Positions 35,101-46,621 of a DNA stretch of 64,000 nt are shown in pieces. The notes below the pieces were generated by a model, which saw only the letters and a list, made by a program, of their open reading frames with translations, did not search any database and was not told the origin of the DNA. The position numbers and the translations under genes are program-made. The stretch's first letter is position 1, and the number at the start of each line of letters is the position of its first letter. This stretch comes from Cystobasidium ongulense (Eukaryota; Basidiomycota; Cystobasidiomycetes; Cystobasidiales; Cystobasidiaceae), in the NCBI GenBank assembly GCA_022835595.1, contig BQUP01000005.1, positions 806,001-870,000 on the forward strand, given 5' to 3'.

Positions 35101-36933
35101 TGATTCTCCGTAGTAAGGTGAGTGTTGAGTGTATGAAGGTAGTTGTTGAGCTTTGCATTGTTGAATCTGCTAGCTCCGACTATGCCTCCTTCTCCTGCCA
35201 AACCTGGACCAGCAAGTGGGAGCGAAGTGTTGCCAAGACCGCGTTGATGAGTTGTGAGATCGTTAGAAGACCCATCAGACAAGGTAGATGATCCGCTCAT
35301 TGCAGTCATGTCTTCACCCAGAGTGCCATTTCTAGCTGAAGCATCGAATTCGGTAGTACTATCGTCCTCTTGCACAGCTCCTGGGGTCGTACTTCTTGCT
35401 CTCCTGTCTCGAGGGTGTGGTGTTCCTCGAGCTAGTCGCAGACTCTTCTTAGTAGACTTCAATGCAGTCATTCTAAGTGTCGAGAGTAGATGCATCTTCC
35501 GTCTTTCTAGATCAGCATCGGTACTGGATGGTCTAGGAGTCGCTAAAGCTTCCGGAGTATTGGAGTACGAGTAGCCTCGAGAATTCATAGCGGTTGATGG
35601 TGCCGTTGCGGGCATAGACGAGGTAGGAGTAGTGCGGGTGGATCTCGAAGGTGTAGTGTCGTTCATACTATCTGTGTTGCCTTCGATCAATTTCGTATCG
35701 ACAAGATACGATACAGAATCCTCATTGCGTCTTTCAGCGCTTGGTAGCCTTCGACCAATACCTGGCGTTGTACCAATGCTCTCTTCGGCCCGGTCGAGAG
35801 AGGCAGTCCTGATTAATACACGCCTCGCTCTTGCCATGGGTGCGGGAGCGGGAGTGACTTGGATCTGTGGAATTTCAGACGTAGAGCCAGACGCAGAACT
35901 GCTACTTGAACCACGGCGCTGCGAGTAATCTTCATGTCGTGGATGATGGTCGTTGGCTGCTGTCGGCGATCCAGTTGTGTAGTCATATGTATCGTCCTTG
36001 CGTTCGGGCAAGGACACATGGTCACCGTTGTCATCGTCTTCTTGGAGATTGACGGAATCTGGAGATACATCTGTCGCATGGGATGTGTTCCTGAGCGGCG
36101 TTGGATGGCGCGAAGAGCTGCCTTGGCTTCGCTTGCTCCATATTGAAGTCTCCAAGTGCGGACGTTCAGGAAAGCCGGAGTCTTCGGTGAAGTCAAGATG
36201 CAAGCTTTGAGAGGGCTTGAAGAGGTACGAGTATGGTCAGCTACTTGAGGTCAGCATAGGATTGAAAAGAACCCACCTCTTGTTCGCCCTGGGTATCGTT
36301 CTGAGCCGACGAGTGATCGGCTGCTGGAAGCGAGTCGTTGAAGGCTACAGCCTGTGTCCGTCGACTGGGCTTGTTGGCTCTGCTTGTGACATGGCCAGAC
36401 GGGGTGATGCTGGATGCTCTGAAGCCATGCGGGCTCTGGCTGGCGGGTCTGACTGTCCTGTTCGAGCTGACAGCTGAGAGTGGTCCAGGAGAGCTCGCCT
36501 TGGAGTTGCTGTAGGACGAAGCCTTGCCTTTGCCTTTGCGGTGAGTGCTGGCAGCAGATGGGCTGTAGGTGGATGGACTGCTGCGGCCATTGAGCTTGAG
36601 AGGACTGAGGATGCTGCGTCCAGCGCTGTTGGTGGTGGTGGTGGTGTTGTTGTTGCTGCTGTTGTTATTGCTTGCCGTGTTTTGATGGTCTTTTGCCAGC
36701 GGTCGCAGTCCTCGCCGGCCAGCGGAGGAGGAGGTGCTGGCTGCAGTCATGTCTGCAAGCGACGCACGACCATACTTGACTACACTTGCATCATCACCCT
36801 CCTCGTCGCTTTGCTCGTCGCTGTTGTCTATCGAGGCCATCGAGGGCAGACTGGGCATGTCGCTGTCATTCTCTGCCTCTTTGATCCGCCGCAGGATGCG
36901 CGACGGCGTCTCTTGGTTGTTCAGACGCAGCAT
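32152..36933 (-). CDS. Spindle-pole coiled-coil protein with PACT domain (Pcp1/Spc110-like)
   Basis: Six exons fit in phase: 36277-36933, 33474-36215, 33057-33404, 32663-32994, 32444-32608 and 32152-32371, giving 1487 residues. The N-terminus (TPSRILRRIKEAENDSDMPS) is followed by disordered Ser-rich sequence, then a central coiled coil of some 600 residues with regular heptads. The C-terminal 150 residues (KGLLLIISHLKAKFTRESYY, then HQKLYLSLLLEQ, later VVAIIRMEKLSNEWKK) have the pattern of the PACT domain, which anchors pericentrin, kendrin, Spc110 and Pcp1 to calmodulin at centrosomes and spindle pole bodies. The likely job is recruiting gamma-tubulin complexes to the spindle pole body. The PACT segment appears only after two small introns are removed. 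Confidence 0.75.
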
Positions 36934-37477
36934 GGTGCAGGACTGACCGACTGACTTGCCTGGAGTGTTGCAGCTATGTCAACGCGCATGTGCAAGAAGG
37001 TGAACAAGCAAAGCACTTTGTTTTGCTAAAGATTCGCCGCCACAGATGGTCACGTGACCCGAGACTCCCGTGACTTGATAAAGGTGGTCAAGTTGTGGTC
37101 ATCACGGTGCTGCAGGTGGGTTGGAAGTGATGTGGTTGACTTCATCAATACACCACCAAGAAGCTTGCGCTGCTGATACCGTATACGTTCTTCGTCTTCT
37201 CATTAGTGATCATTCGGGAACTTGCTTTCAATATCCAGAATTGTTGTACTTTAAGTTGAACTTGTGCAAGTATGCCTGGCCAGATAGGATAGCAAGATAG
37301 AGTATCGTGCAGCCTGCAGAGCCTTTCACGCGGCCAGTTGAAAAACGCTCCCACCACAGATCCGACAGTCGACTTTCTTACAAACCACCTCGTGCCTCTT
37401 AGCAGTGCGACGACTCTCAGCTTGAAGAGCGAGTGTATGCGAGGTCCACTCTCCATGCGGCAGCTCGACACGCTTCA
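36934..37477. promoter_or_regulatory. Divergent promoter with a CACGTGAC box
   Basis: About 540 bp between the PACT-domain gene and the aminopeptidase gene, which diverge. It holds a CACGTGAC element at 37051-37058, an E-box of the kind bound by bHLH factors such as Cbf1. Which gene it serves is unknown. Confidence 0.45.
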
Positions 37478-40400
37478 ATGTACCAAGGTGGAGGTGACGG
37501 CGACACGTACGAGCTGCAGCCTGTGCATGTAGCCGCTGCTCCTCCAGCTCGTTCATCCGCAGCTCGGCTCGTGATGCCAGACCGTTATCACCGCGCACTG
37601 GATACGTTCCTGCAAGGCAGAGGTGGCAGCCAGGACAGCGATAGCGAGAGCGAGAGTGATGCCTCATCACATCTAGGAGACAAGGACATTCGAGGTGCAC
37701 AGATGGGCCGAAGAGACAGCCTCGAGTCGCTCATGAGGGAGAAGAAGGCTAGAGAGGGCACTGAACACGCTCACACAGACGGCAATGAAGACCTCGAGGC
37801 GCAGCCTGCGTGGATGCGCACACGCTATCTATCAGAGAACAACGTCTTGCGGGTGTGTCGCTGCTGGTCTGCTTAAAAACGAGCCACGCTGATGCTTGCC
37901 TACAGAGACGCTTGGCTTTACCGACAATTATCATTATCCTGCTCGTGATCCTCGCAGCCTTTTTTGCAGGCCATAGCACGCTCCAGTCATCAGCTACATC
38001 GTCTACAAGTAGATATCTAGGCGAAAAGAAGAGACTCTCCCTGCAAGAATCACTCTTCGGCACCTACTGGGCCGAAACGAAGAGCATCGACTGGCTTAGC
38101 GAAGGTGAGTGACTACCATACGCTACCTCTTGCGGCAATTGACGTGAGCAGCAGACCTGACTGTGTGATACAACCCTTTGTGATATAGCGGGCGACGGTG
38201 TATACTCCTACAAGCTTTCCGACAATTCTATCATGCTCCATGATCTCACTACCAACACTACACGTCGTCTTGTCGAAGGCAATAAGATCATGAATGACTA
38301 TGGCATCCGATTAGACTATTCCGCTTTCCAAGTCAGTCCAGATCTGCGTTACATCCTGCTCAGTGCCGACAGGGACCAAGTATGGCGATGGAGTTCAAGG
38401 TCCAACTTCTGGATACACGATTTAGAGCATTCGACCACTGTTCCCCTTATTCCCAAAACAAATCCTCCTACGACAGCTATTGCAAAATGGGCTCCAAAAG
38501 GTCATAGCATAGCTTATGTACAAGATAATGATCTGTATATATCAACATTGACTTCCTCGCCCTCGTCGAATAATACAATCATACGCATCACAAGCAATGG
38601 AAACGAAACGATATTCAATGGTGTTCCGGACTGGGTATATGAGGAAGAAGTCTTCTCTTCTAGTTCGGCGTCATGGTGGAGTCCAGATGGAAAGAAACTG
38701 GCTTTCCTCTCGTTCGACGAGTCAGAAGTCAATGTATATTCCTACCCTGTCTATAACCCAGGTGAAGCTCAACCTGGTGCGAAACCTTATCCGGATTTTG
38801 TTGATATGAGATATCCAAAGCCAGGCAGTGGGTTTACTTCCAATCGGGATCGTTGGAAACTGCTGACATAGACTAACGTTCTTTTATTTCACAGCTCCAA
38901 ATCCCATCGTCACCCTCCACCTTTTCGATCTTTCTGCTTATGAGTCTGGGTTTCCAGTCGATGCCGCTACATACTCTCTTCAAGTTGACAGTCCGCTCGA
39001 CGCTCATGACAGAGTCATTACAGAAGTAGCGTGGGTAGGAGACAGCGATCTCATAATTAAAGAAACGAATCGAGCAGCAACAAGGGAGCGAGTCGCTCAT
39101 TTCGATTTGTCGAATATTGCCAAGGATGGTCTACAAGCGGGAGTTATTAGTCGTGATGTAGATTATGTTCAAAAGGACGGTGGATGGGCACCAGCTGGAC
39201 AGCGAATACATGGGATGCGCTCTCAAACTGAAGCAAATGACAAGCTCGATGATTTACCAGAAGGATATCTCGATATTATTCCTGATGCAGAAGGATACAT
39301 GCATCTAGCTCTCTTCTCACCTGCGAATGCCAAGGAACCCGTTTTCCTGACAAGTGGACAATGGGAAATCGATGGTGTTATACAAGGTGTGGACCTTAGT
39401 CGACGGCTTGCATACTTTATCGCCGCCAATCCATCTATAGAGAGACATGTCTACAGCGTCCCCCTTCCAAGCAAAGATGAACTTGAAAAGTATAAAAGCG
39501 GGAAGATAAAACTTGTAGCTCCGCAAAACTTGACAGATACTTCAATTCCTGGATTCTATGATGCTTCTTTCTCGCCTAAAGCGGGATTCTACTTGCTTGG
39601 ACAGAAGAATGGCATTCCGTGGCAGAAAGTCAACAAGGTGGATGACCCAGGTATGTCTTGATACCCGTCCTGTCTCCATGTAGAAGGTGTCACTAACAAC
39701 GAGAACAATTTGGCTTCCTGGTATAGACTTTCACTTCCCTATATCTGATAATGCAGAGTTAAAGAACAAGCTTGCACAATACGTGATACCCAAGACTACC
39801 TTCTCGACTGTCGAGGCAAATAACGTTTGTAAGTGCTGCCTGACACGATGAAAAGAAGTCTCGAAGCTCGTTGACACATAGCACTCTGCGCATTCACGCA
39901 GCCATTAGTGTAGCAGCTACATTACCGCCCAATCTAGATACAACAGGGCGACACAAGTATCCTGTCCTGCTTCGGCCTTATGGTGGTCCAAATTCACAAA
40001 CGGTTCAAAACAAGTTCAAGATTGATTGGTCACATTATCTAGCTTCGGAAGGTTACATCGTTCTCGAAATTGATGGTCGAGGGACAGGTTTCCAAGGAAG
40101 AAAATTTAGAAGCTGTATTCGGAGTAATTTAGGTGAACTTGAAGCCATGGATCAAATCGCTGTAGCGGAATGGTATAGGGATAATCATGCATTTGTGGAT
40201 CCAAAGCGGATAGGGATTCAAGGCTGGAGTTACGGAGGGTGAGTCCGCCTCTGACTATTGCGAGGTGTCGTTGTGCTGATCTTGGTCGCTGTGCAAATTC
40301 AGCTACTTGACTGCGAAAGTTATTGAGACCAACACGACGACCATATCCCTTGGCATGTCAGTGGCGCCTGTCACTGATTGGAGGTGAGAGGGAAATCAAT

Positions 40401-40781
40401 GTTCCAATTTGACTGCTTGCTTACGCATGTACTTGCAGGTATTACGATACGATATACACGGAGCGCTACATGGACACATTAGAAGCCAATCCAGCCGGCT
40501 ACGTCAAATCATCAGTACGCAATATGGAAGGTTTCAAACATGCAGATTATCTTCTTCTACATGGCTCAGGCGATGACAATGTCCACTATCTCAATAGTGC
40601 TGCATTGTTAGATCGCCTAACATCAGCAAAAGTAGAAGGGTTCAGATTTAGAATGTTCACAGACTCGGCTCATTCAATGGCTGTTAGAGGGGCATATTTA
40701 GAAGTATTCGCAGAGATGACAAGGTTTTTGCAGGAGAAGTTTGGTAGAAAAGATGAAGCGTTGTACAATATAAACACGTAA
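37478..40781 (+). CDS. Type II membrane dipeptidyl aminopeptidase (S9B, Ste13/Dap2-like)
   Basis: Eight exons fit in phase: 37478-37852, 37906-38104, 38189-38827, 38895-39650, 39727-39828, 39902-40238, 40303-40383 and 40439-40781, giving 943 residues. A cytosolic tail of some 120 residues precedes one membrane helix (LALPTIIIILLVILAAFFAG), then a beta-propeller and a hydrolase domain with the triad in GWSYGG (Ser), GSGDDNVHY (Asp) and DSAHSMA (His). This is the S9B family, which removes X-Pro or X-Ala dipeptides; yeast Ste13 (late Golgi) matures alpha-factor and Dap2 sits in the vacuole. The frame is open upstream to 37433, but MYQGGGDGD at 37478 is the more natural start. Choosing between the Ste13 and Dap2 roles is not possible from sequence. 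Confidence 0.9.
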
Positions 40782-40997
40782 TGAAGTGATCTCGAGTGGA
40801 GAGCTTTATTACAAGCATCGGGTCAAGCTGTGAATCGTAAAGCACGTCGAGGGGTAGCTTCCACCCATTGCAGTCGTGCTTCAACTTGCGATTGCACCTA
40901 GCTGTCGTTGTCCACCTGAAGCCAAGTTCACAAGTTGCAGAGAAATGCTGTTCACAACGATCGCAAAGGCAAAGCGATAAGCCCCTCATGGCTTGCG

Positions 40998-42051
40998 TCA
41001 TCTTCCGCGATTTGACTGCAACAGATGCGAATGGCCACTTATCAAGAGAGAACTATGTTGCAGTATACTGCTCCTTTCAAAGTAAACCAGCTGCTTTGGC
41101 TTCCCGGAATACTCCCATGAACGCTGTTTCCATACGGGAAGTGCAAACTTCACACCCGTTACGGTCTCGTACCTCTCTCTGCAGATCTTGAGAGTTTCTT
41201 TAATATTACCCTTCTTGCAAATCTGCAAAGGTAGCTTACGCCACCATGTAGTCGCCTCCGCCCATTGGTTGTGAGCCATCTTGCCGACTCCCCAGGAGTG
41301 CTTCTTCTTCTTGCAACGGTCTACTCTCTGATTGCACATCAGAAGGGTGATCTCATGAAAGGAGGCAACCTTACGCTCCTGGCCTCGGTCGGCATATCCG
41401 GCATCGTATTTTACCTTAGAATTTGAAAGGAAAGCAATTCGATACTCAGTGATCATTCCTGCTGAATCTATCTTAAAGCTGTGACTTACCAGTAGATCGG
41501 AAACAGACACAGCAAAGCGATTACTCAAAGGTCCATAGAGCGCCTCGTAGCCCCCCGTCTTTGTCTCCCATTCGTAAAAGCGGGTATAATGTTGGTGGAG
41601 CAGGTGGTCCTCTTTGGCGAGAACTTGTATGACGAGTTTGGGACTCAGTTCGAAGTGTTGCCTGTGAAAATGTTACGATGGGATCAGTACTGCGTGATAA
41701 TTCGATTGTATACACTTATATTTACAAGAGCAGGCTCAAAATGTGACCTTTCACGAGTATCATTTCGTATTTCGTGCACACCGCTAGAGACTCTTCGAGA
41801 TTGGATAGGGGCCTCGCTTCCATGTCTAGCGGGTTGCGCATGGCTTCCAAGACAGTGTTCCAAGCGCTGCTTGGGTCCTGCAGGACGAGTGCGTCATCCA
41901 TGTCTTCTGCATCTTCGAACATGGTCCGGAAGATCGGCGAATGCAAAGCCAAGGTGGCTTTGTCAACTGTGAATACGCTTGCGTCGGGTGTAGCCAGGCG
42001 AATGGTATCGTTGCTCGATCCGGAGAAGTCCTTAATCATAGGATTAGACAT
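40998..42051 (-). CDS. BTB/POZ domain protein (exon structure partly uncertain)
   Basis: The start ATG at 42051 opens MSNPMIKDFSGSSNDTIRLA, followed by the BTB core (VFTVDKATLALHSPIFRTMF, then LVLQDPSSAWNTVLEAM). After an intron near 41650-41730 the reading QHFELSPKLVIQVLAKEDHL continues, and the last exon carries a Cys/Trp-rich stretch (CNQRVDRCKKKKHSW, WAEATTWWRKLPLQICKKG). Basidiomycetes have many such BTB proteins with a C-terminal Cys/Trp region; BTB domains dimerise and often serve as Cul3 adaptors. The junctions between 41400 and 41500 and the exact stop (taken as 40998) are not certain. No other domain is seen. Confidence 0.6.
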
Positions 42052-42847
42052 GGTTCTCCGGTGCGATGTGGTTCTGCGAAAAGTCGAGGGTAGAGAGAGA
42101 AAGAGAGCAGAGACCACATACTTGCAACCTTGCAAAGGTCAAGCTACTCGTACCGTCTTGCATCGGTGGGGGTTTTGATCTATTCAGTAACGTCGTGTTG
42201 GATCCAGCGAGGATGTCGAATGAAAGAGAACTCTGTTCGACGCTTCTGACTTTCCGCAGGGCGATCTCATTCAAATCGGAAAGTCAGACGGAGTAGGTCA
42301 AGACACGGGTTAGAATATCGAAAGGGATGCAAAGAGAAAGTGCATGCCGTCGTCAGTTATTCCTTCCTTGACTGCGGCGATGCATGGATGCTACCGGGAT
42401 TTTGTCAGTTTCCCGAGGCAGCTCTTCGTTCTCGCATCCACCGTACTCTTGCTGAAGCATGTAGCTGATGTTATAAGCAGGGCTTTAGTATGTAGAAGTG
42501 CCACGGGTTTACAATGAGGTAAGGAAAGCAATGGTATACTCCATGGTGCTCTGAACATCCAATCCGGTCGATCACCTTTTCTATCGGCCTGGAAGGACAC
42601 CCCGTACTGGGATACAGGTAGACCTTTGTGCAAGTCGATACTCTTGGATGTATCTACACCACAGCAACATGAAATGCATACAATTTGGTGAATGTCCTCC
42701 CCATCTGCTCTGCTTCATGCGAGATGTCGACCTTCTCCGGCCGAGTCTCCTGCACACGATGAGGGACTCGAGCTCGCACGACGGAAAGCGTTGGACGGCG
42801 AGATGCGATGCTGGGTCGCCCTCTGAACGACTTGCTCCAGCCATACG
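42052..42847. promoter_or_regulatory. Divergent promoter, BTB and F-box genes
   Basis: About 800 bp between two diverging genes. No coding frame with domain-like features was found; both promoters and leaders should be here. Confidence 0.4.
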
Positions 42848-43954
42848 ATGCAGAAGACACTGCACTCCCTGCCTAAAGAGCTGCTTTTCAAGATCCGCTC
42901 GCACATCCACTCGCTGCACGACCATGTCCAGTTCAGTCTGACCTGCAAGGCGACCTACAGCCTGTACGACGATGACTTTTGGAGGTTCGCATGCACATCG
43001 TCTGGATGGAGCTTGTCAGCCAAGGTGGTGAAAAGACTAGAGACATCGTTGGACGCTGCACCCACTCCTCCTCTCAGAGCTTGGGCTGCGTTGGCACGGA
43101 TGGTCGTTGCGGACGAAAAGACTTTCAAAAACTACAAGGACATCGAATGGTCTGCCAAAGATGAAGGTTAGGTCTTTTCTACAACATACACTCGTGATGT
43201 TATCTGATCCTGACGGTTTGATCCTCATACTCCCGCATACCATCCACCTCCCCAGCTATCTTCGAGCGCGAGCTTCTCGAATACCTCTCCAAACCACCTG
43301 TTCCCGAGGTCGATCCCAAACAGAAAATCAGTGTGATCCCGCATGGATGGATGGACTGTACCTTCAAAGCATCACTTCTAGAAATGTTCAAGCTTACCAA
43401 TTATGAAGTTGACGATTGGGTCGACCGCGATATGCCCTACCTTTTCAAGCATCCCTTCGTTGCAAATCGATTCCTTACCAATCCAATAGTATCCGAAATG
43501 GTACTTGATGATGGCAAAGTTGGGCTTGCACAGGGTGTTATCAACCCTTTCGGTATCACGGTTGCCGACGCCCACTTAAGCCTGGCCAGCGTGTAAGTAG
43601 ACCCCTCTCACCGAAAAAACAATGCGGCCTTGAACCTCTATACCAGACTGACAGGCTCTTCTACTTGTCACAATAACGCTAGTCTGCAGTTGCTTGCAAT
43701 GGACATGGAAGGTGATGAAGATGACGATGAATATGGAGGACAATTCGAGGTGTGTAATAAATTCGTTGCGTCTTGCACTGGGCGATCCGATTCCTGACAA
43801 GATTATGATCTGTTGTACAGATGAGTCATCCGTAAGCCTCTTTTGCGTCTCCTTGAGAGCTCACATGCATATCAATGACAATGGTCCACTATATAGCTTC
43901 TTTGAGGGATTCACTGCTTATGGAAGATGCCTGTCTGCCAACTGGGGTAGTTGA
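42848..43954 (+). CDS. F-box-like protein
   Basis: Exons 42848-43166, 43256-43592, 43683-43749, 43821-43831 and 43897-43954 join in phase to 263 residues. The N-terminus LPKELLFKIRSHIHSLHDHV with LTCKATYSLYDDDFWRFAC has the F-box pattern, so the protein may be a Skp1-Cul1 substrate adaptor. The rest (IPHGWMDCTFKASLLEMFKL, an acidic EGDEDDDEYG, then HPFFEGFTAYGRCLSANW) has no family I recognise. The fourth exon is only 11 nt, so this part is tentative; the C-terminus may differ or continue by splicing. Confidence 0.5.
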
Positions 43955-44417
43955 ACGGCGCTGGAGTAATTTATAGAATCAATTTTACGAGGCATGACCC
44001 ATTTGATGAGGACGGCATGTCGACAAAACATCATGTGAGACTAGGACCTCGTTCACGATTCACCATGGGCTCATCAAATTGCTCAAACTGACCTTGCTGT
44101 GCCCAATTCTTTTTGCAGTCTTTATTCCAGGAGTCGATGGTGATCGGATCTTCTTACGAATAGACTCGAAGCGTGTTTTGATGCGGTTGTACCTTCGTTA
44201 CCGTAAAGCATTGCTTGAATAGAAATGAATGTCGTTTACACGGTAATTTGAACAACAGATTTGCTCACGTGACTTGCTGTCGCGGGAGTAAACAGGACGA
44301 CTGCTTTGCTTCCCGTATAGCTCTTACCGACAACAAGGGCGTAAGTGTGGTCTTATATGCTGCCCATCGTTCAAACATGGAAGCGCGTCTCCTGCATAAA
44401 TCAACAAACTGAACAAG
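43955..44417. other. Unresolved spacer with a CACGTGAC box
   Basis: Between the F-box gene and the next coding stretch. It has a CACGTGAC element at 44266-44273, like the one at 37051. It may hold the promoter and first exon of the downstream gene, but no exon could be joined convincingly. Confidence 0.35.
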
Positions 44418-45283
44418 GAACAATATGGTACTGCAGACGAGGAAGCGAGAGAGGAATACGGTTCAGAGAGCTGTACAGAGATTCTAGCATCCTACCAGAT
44501 TTTTGAAGATGCTCGAGAACACGCAAAGTCAGTCTTGTCATCTTTTGGCATGGTCTCGTACCGATGCAGCCGGCGGGAATTGGACGACGATGAGCTCGAT
44601 GACCCCGACAGCGAGGAGAGCGAGCACAGTGAAGATGAAGATGACGAAGATAGTGGCAGTGGAAGCTCGACTGCCAGCAGCAGCTCTGTGTCAACTGCGA
44701 GCGATACTAGCCAAAAATGCTATATAAAGGCAACGGATGGTGCAGGTGAGTGGACACATATAGTATAATTCGCCGTTGAGAAGATGCTCATCGAGTCATT
44801 GTACTGCTACACAGGATCACGCTACTCCGTCTGGGTCGAGGAAGGTACTCTGTTCGCACCCAAGCCTGCAATTGTGTCACTCCCTCCTCCTCCGCCCGTA
44901 CAGCCAAAGCAATACGCTCTGCACATAAGACGCCTCTACAGCAATGATGGAATGAGCTTCTACAAAGATACACTCCATCGACACAAGGTCTACACCGATA
45001 TAAAGAGGCCAACGAAGAGGCACGCTTTATGGCTCTTGAGGAAGCTGCCTTGGACGACGATGACGACCGTCTGGATGAGATGCTGGAGGAGAGGAACGTG
45101 TCTTCGTCGACGAAACTTTATAAAGGAGAAGTGCAGCTGCAGCCCTTCTTGTACAACGATCCTGTGAGCGCGACGATTCGCGTTATCGAGCTGATGCCGG
45201 ATGCAGCGTACCTCAACAATGCGAGGCCGATGCCGCAGGTGTTGGAGGGACAGCGGAATAGTAAGCGACCCAGATACATGTGA
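44418..45283 (+). CDS. Conserved-looking acidic hypothetical protein, start unresolved, apparent frameshift
   Basis: Coding exons run 44418-44745 and from 44815. Visible are a helical EEAREEYGSESCTEILASYQ, an acidic tract (DDDELDDPDSEESEHSEDED), CYIKATDGAG joined across the intron to SRYSVWVEEGTLF, then HRHKVYTDIK. Natural continuation EANEEARFMALEEA lies in a different frame, with no intron of usable length between, so a one-base frameshift near 45002-45008 is suspected. An in-frame stop lies just upstream of 44418, so either a first exon is missed or translation starts later. I do not recognise the family. The downstream frame ends at 45283 after SKRPRYM. Confidence 0.45.
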
Positions 45284-45405
45284 GACTTGCTTGTTTGTCT
45301 TTATGGCTTTGTCCTGGATGTATAGATCTTTCTTGAAAGTACGCGCTTTGTGATTATAGTGCGAGTTGTAGTGACTGGCGAGGACAGGCTGTGCTTGCTG
45401 GTAAT

Positions 45406-45942
45406 TCAGGCATTGTTGTCTTTGGTATCCTCTGGTAATCTTTGCAAAGCCGTGGTATCTTCAAATGTATTGCCGTGCATGAGGTCCGAAATGCTCAGCT
45501 CGATGGTATCGATTCGCTTCGAGATGGTGTCCACTGCGTAAAGCACACTCAGCACGTCAGCCTGGTCAATGACAGTAAAAGATGGATGAATACGTTGTGC
45601 TCACGTCTATCTAGGACCTGCGAGGACATGTTGTCGAATGTAGCTTCGAGGCGCGACAATACATCGTCGACCTGCAGCATGGCAACACCACAGCGTGAGC
45701 ATGAGCGACCATCAGATCAAGCAAGTATAACAGAGACTCACAAATGCAGTCAACTCATGTGGACTAGAGATGTCCAGCTCGTCTCTCTGTGCTGCAGGCG
45801 TCGCTGTCGAGCTCGAGCTTGTCGTTGGCCGTGCAGACATGGATGGCGCGACGAGTCCTTGATGCTGATGCTGCTTGGATCCAGACGACTCAGGCGAAGA
45901 AGAGCTGTGAAGAGCCAACGGCGCAGGAGATGCTGCGTCCAT
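45406..45942 (-). CDS. HSBP1-like heat-shock-factor-binding protein
   Basis: Exons 45742-45942, 45605-45671 and 45406-45533 join in phase to 131 residues. After about 55 disordered Ser/Ala-rich residues comes ELTAFVDDVLSRLEATFDNM, SSQVLDRLDTISKRIDTIEL and SISDLM, which matches the short coiled coil of HSBP1 (metazoan pattern: QMQDKFQTMSDQIIGRID, then DDLEKNIADLM). HSBP1 trimerises and dampens heat-shock factor 1; related proteins also act in WASH-complex assembly. The N-terminal extension is longer than in metazoan HSBP1 (about 75 residues in total). Its stop lies only 122 bp from the stop of the convergent neighbour. Confidence 0.75.
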
Positions 45943-46621
45943 GATAGACAACGTTGGAATCAAGAGATATGTCGACCCTCCTGATGTGGTTTATGCAAAA
46001 GAAGAGCAACAATGATGGCGATTAACCGATGGCGTAAACAAAAGGCCAGCCCACATCCCACAACAGCTCATTGTATTTCAAGACTATATGATACACAATG
46101 CATGCATCGCGAACTGGACTGGAGGACAACAATGCGGTCGCCCTCCTGACTGACTCGGTGTACAGCATTAGGGATGATAGACCTCCTTCGAAGTCAGCAA
46201 ATAGCAGGCTAATCATCAGTCTGCGGGTCATTGCTAAGGAGCGTACTCTTTCGGGAGATTCGCAAGCGCGTCCTCTCCATCGAGCTCGTCCGCAAGAAGA
46301 TCCTTCATCAGATACATTCCCATCATAAAGCTACTGGGTGGTAATGCAAGGCTCGCTGTTCCGGTCGCAGTAGAGAAAAGTCACGCGTACCGTCTGAGAC
46401 TAGTAACTTCACGAGAGCGATATACTGCCTGCAATGGAAGCTTCTGACTTTGATTCGATACTAGCTAAACCCTATTATGAACAAACCTCTGGCTCGCAGA
46501 TGGGTATTCTACGAACATCAGTGTATAGCACAAAGCATGGGTTTCAGGGCTGAAGTGTGGACTGTATCATAGTTTGCTCTTGATTGCCGCTGATCCTGAT
46601 CGCTTGTCGCTCTCTGGAAGC
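45943..46621. other. Spacer with an unexplained minus-strand frame
   Basis: About 680 bp upstream of the HSBP1-like gene and downstream of the acetoacetyl-CoA synthetase gene. A minus-strand frame ending near 46022 carries LKYNELLWDVGWPFVYAIG, which looks membrane-like, and another piece near 46300 reads MKDLLADELDGEDALANLPK. They may be exons of a small gene, but no joining fits. Confidence 0.3.

Noticed and set aside
38828-38894. Stop codon within the aminopeptidase frame
   Set aside because: It lies inside a GTGGGT..TTTCACAG intron; splicing gives the family motif PKPGTPNPIV.
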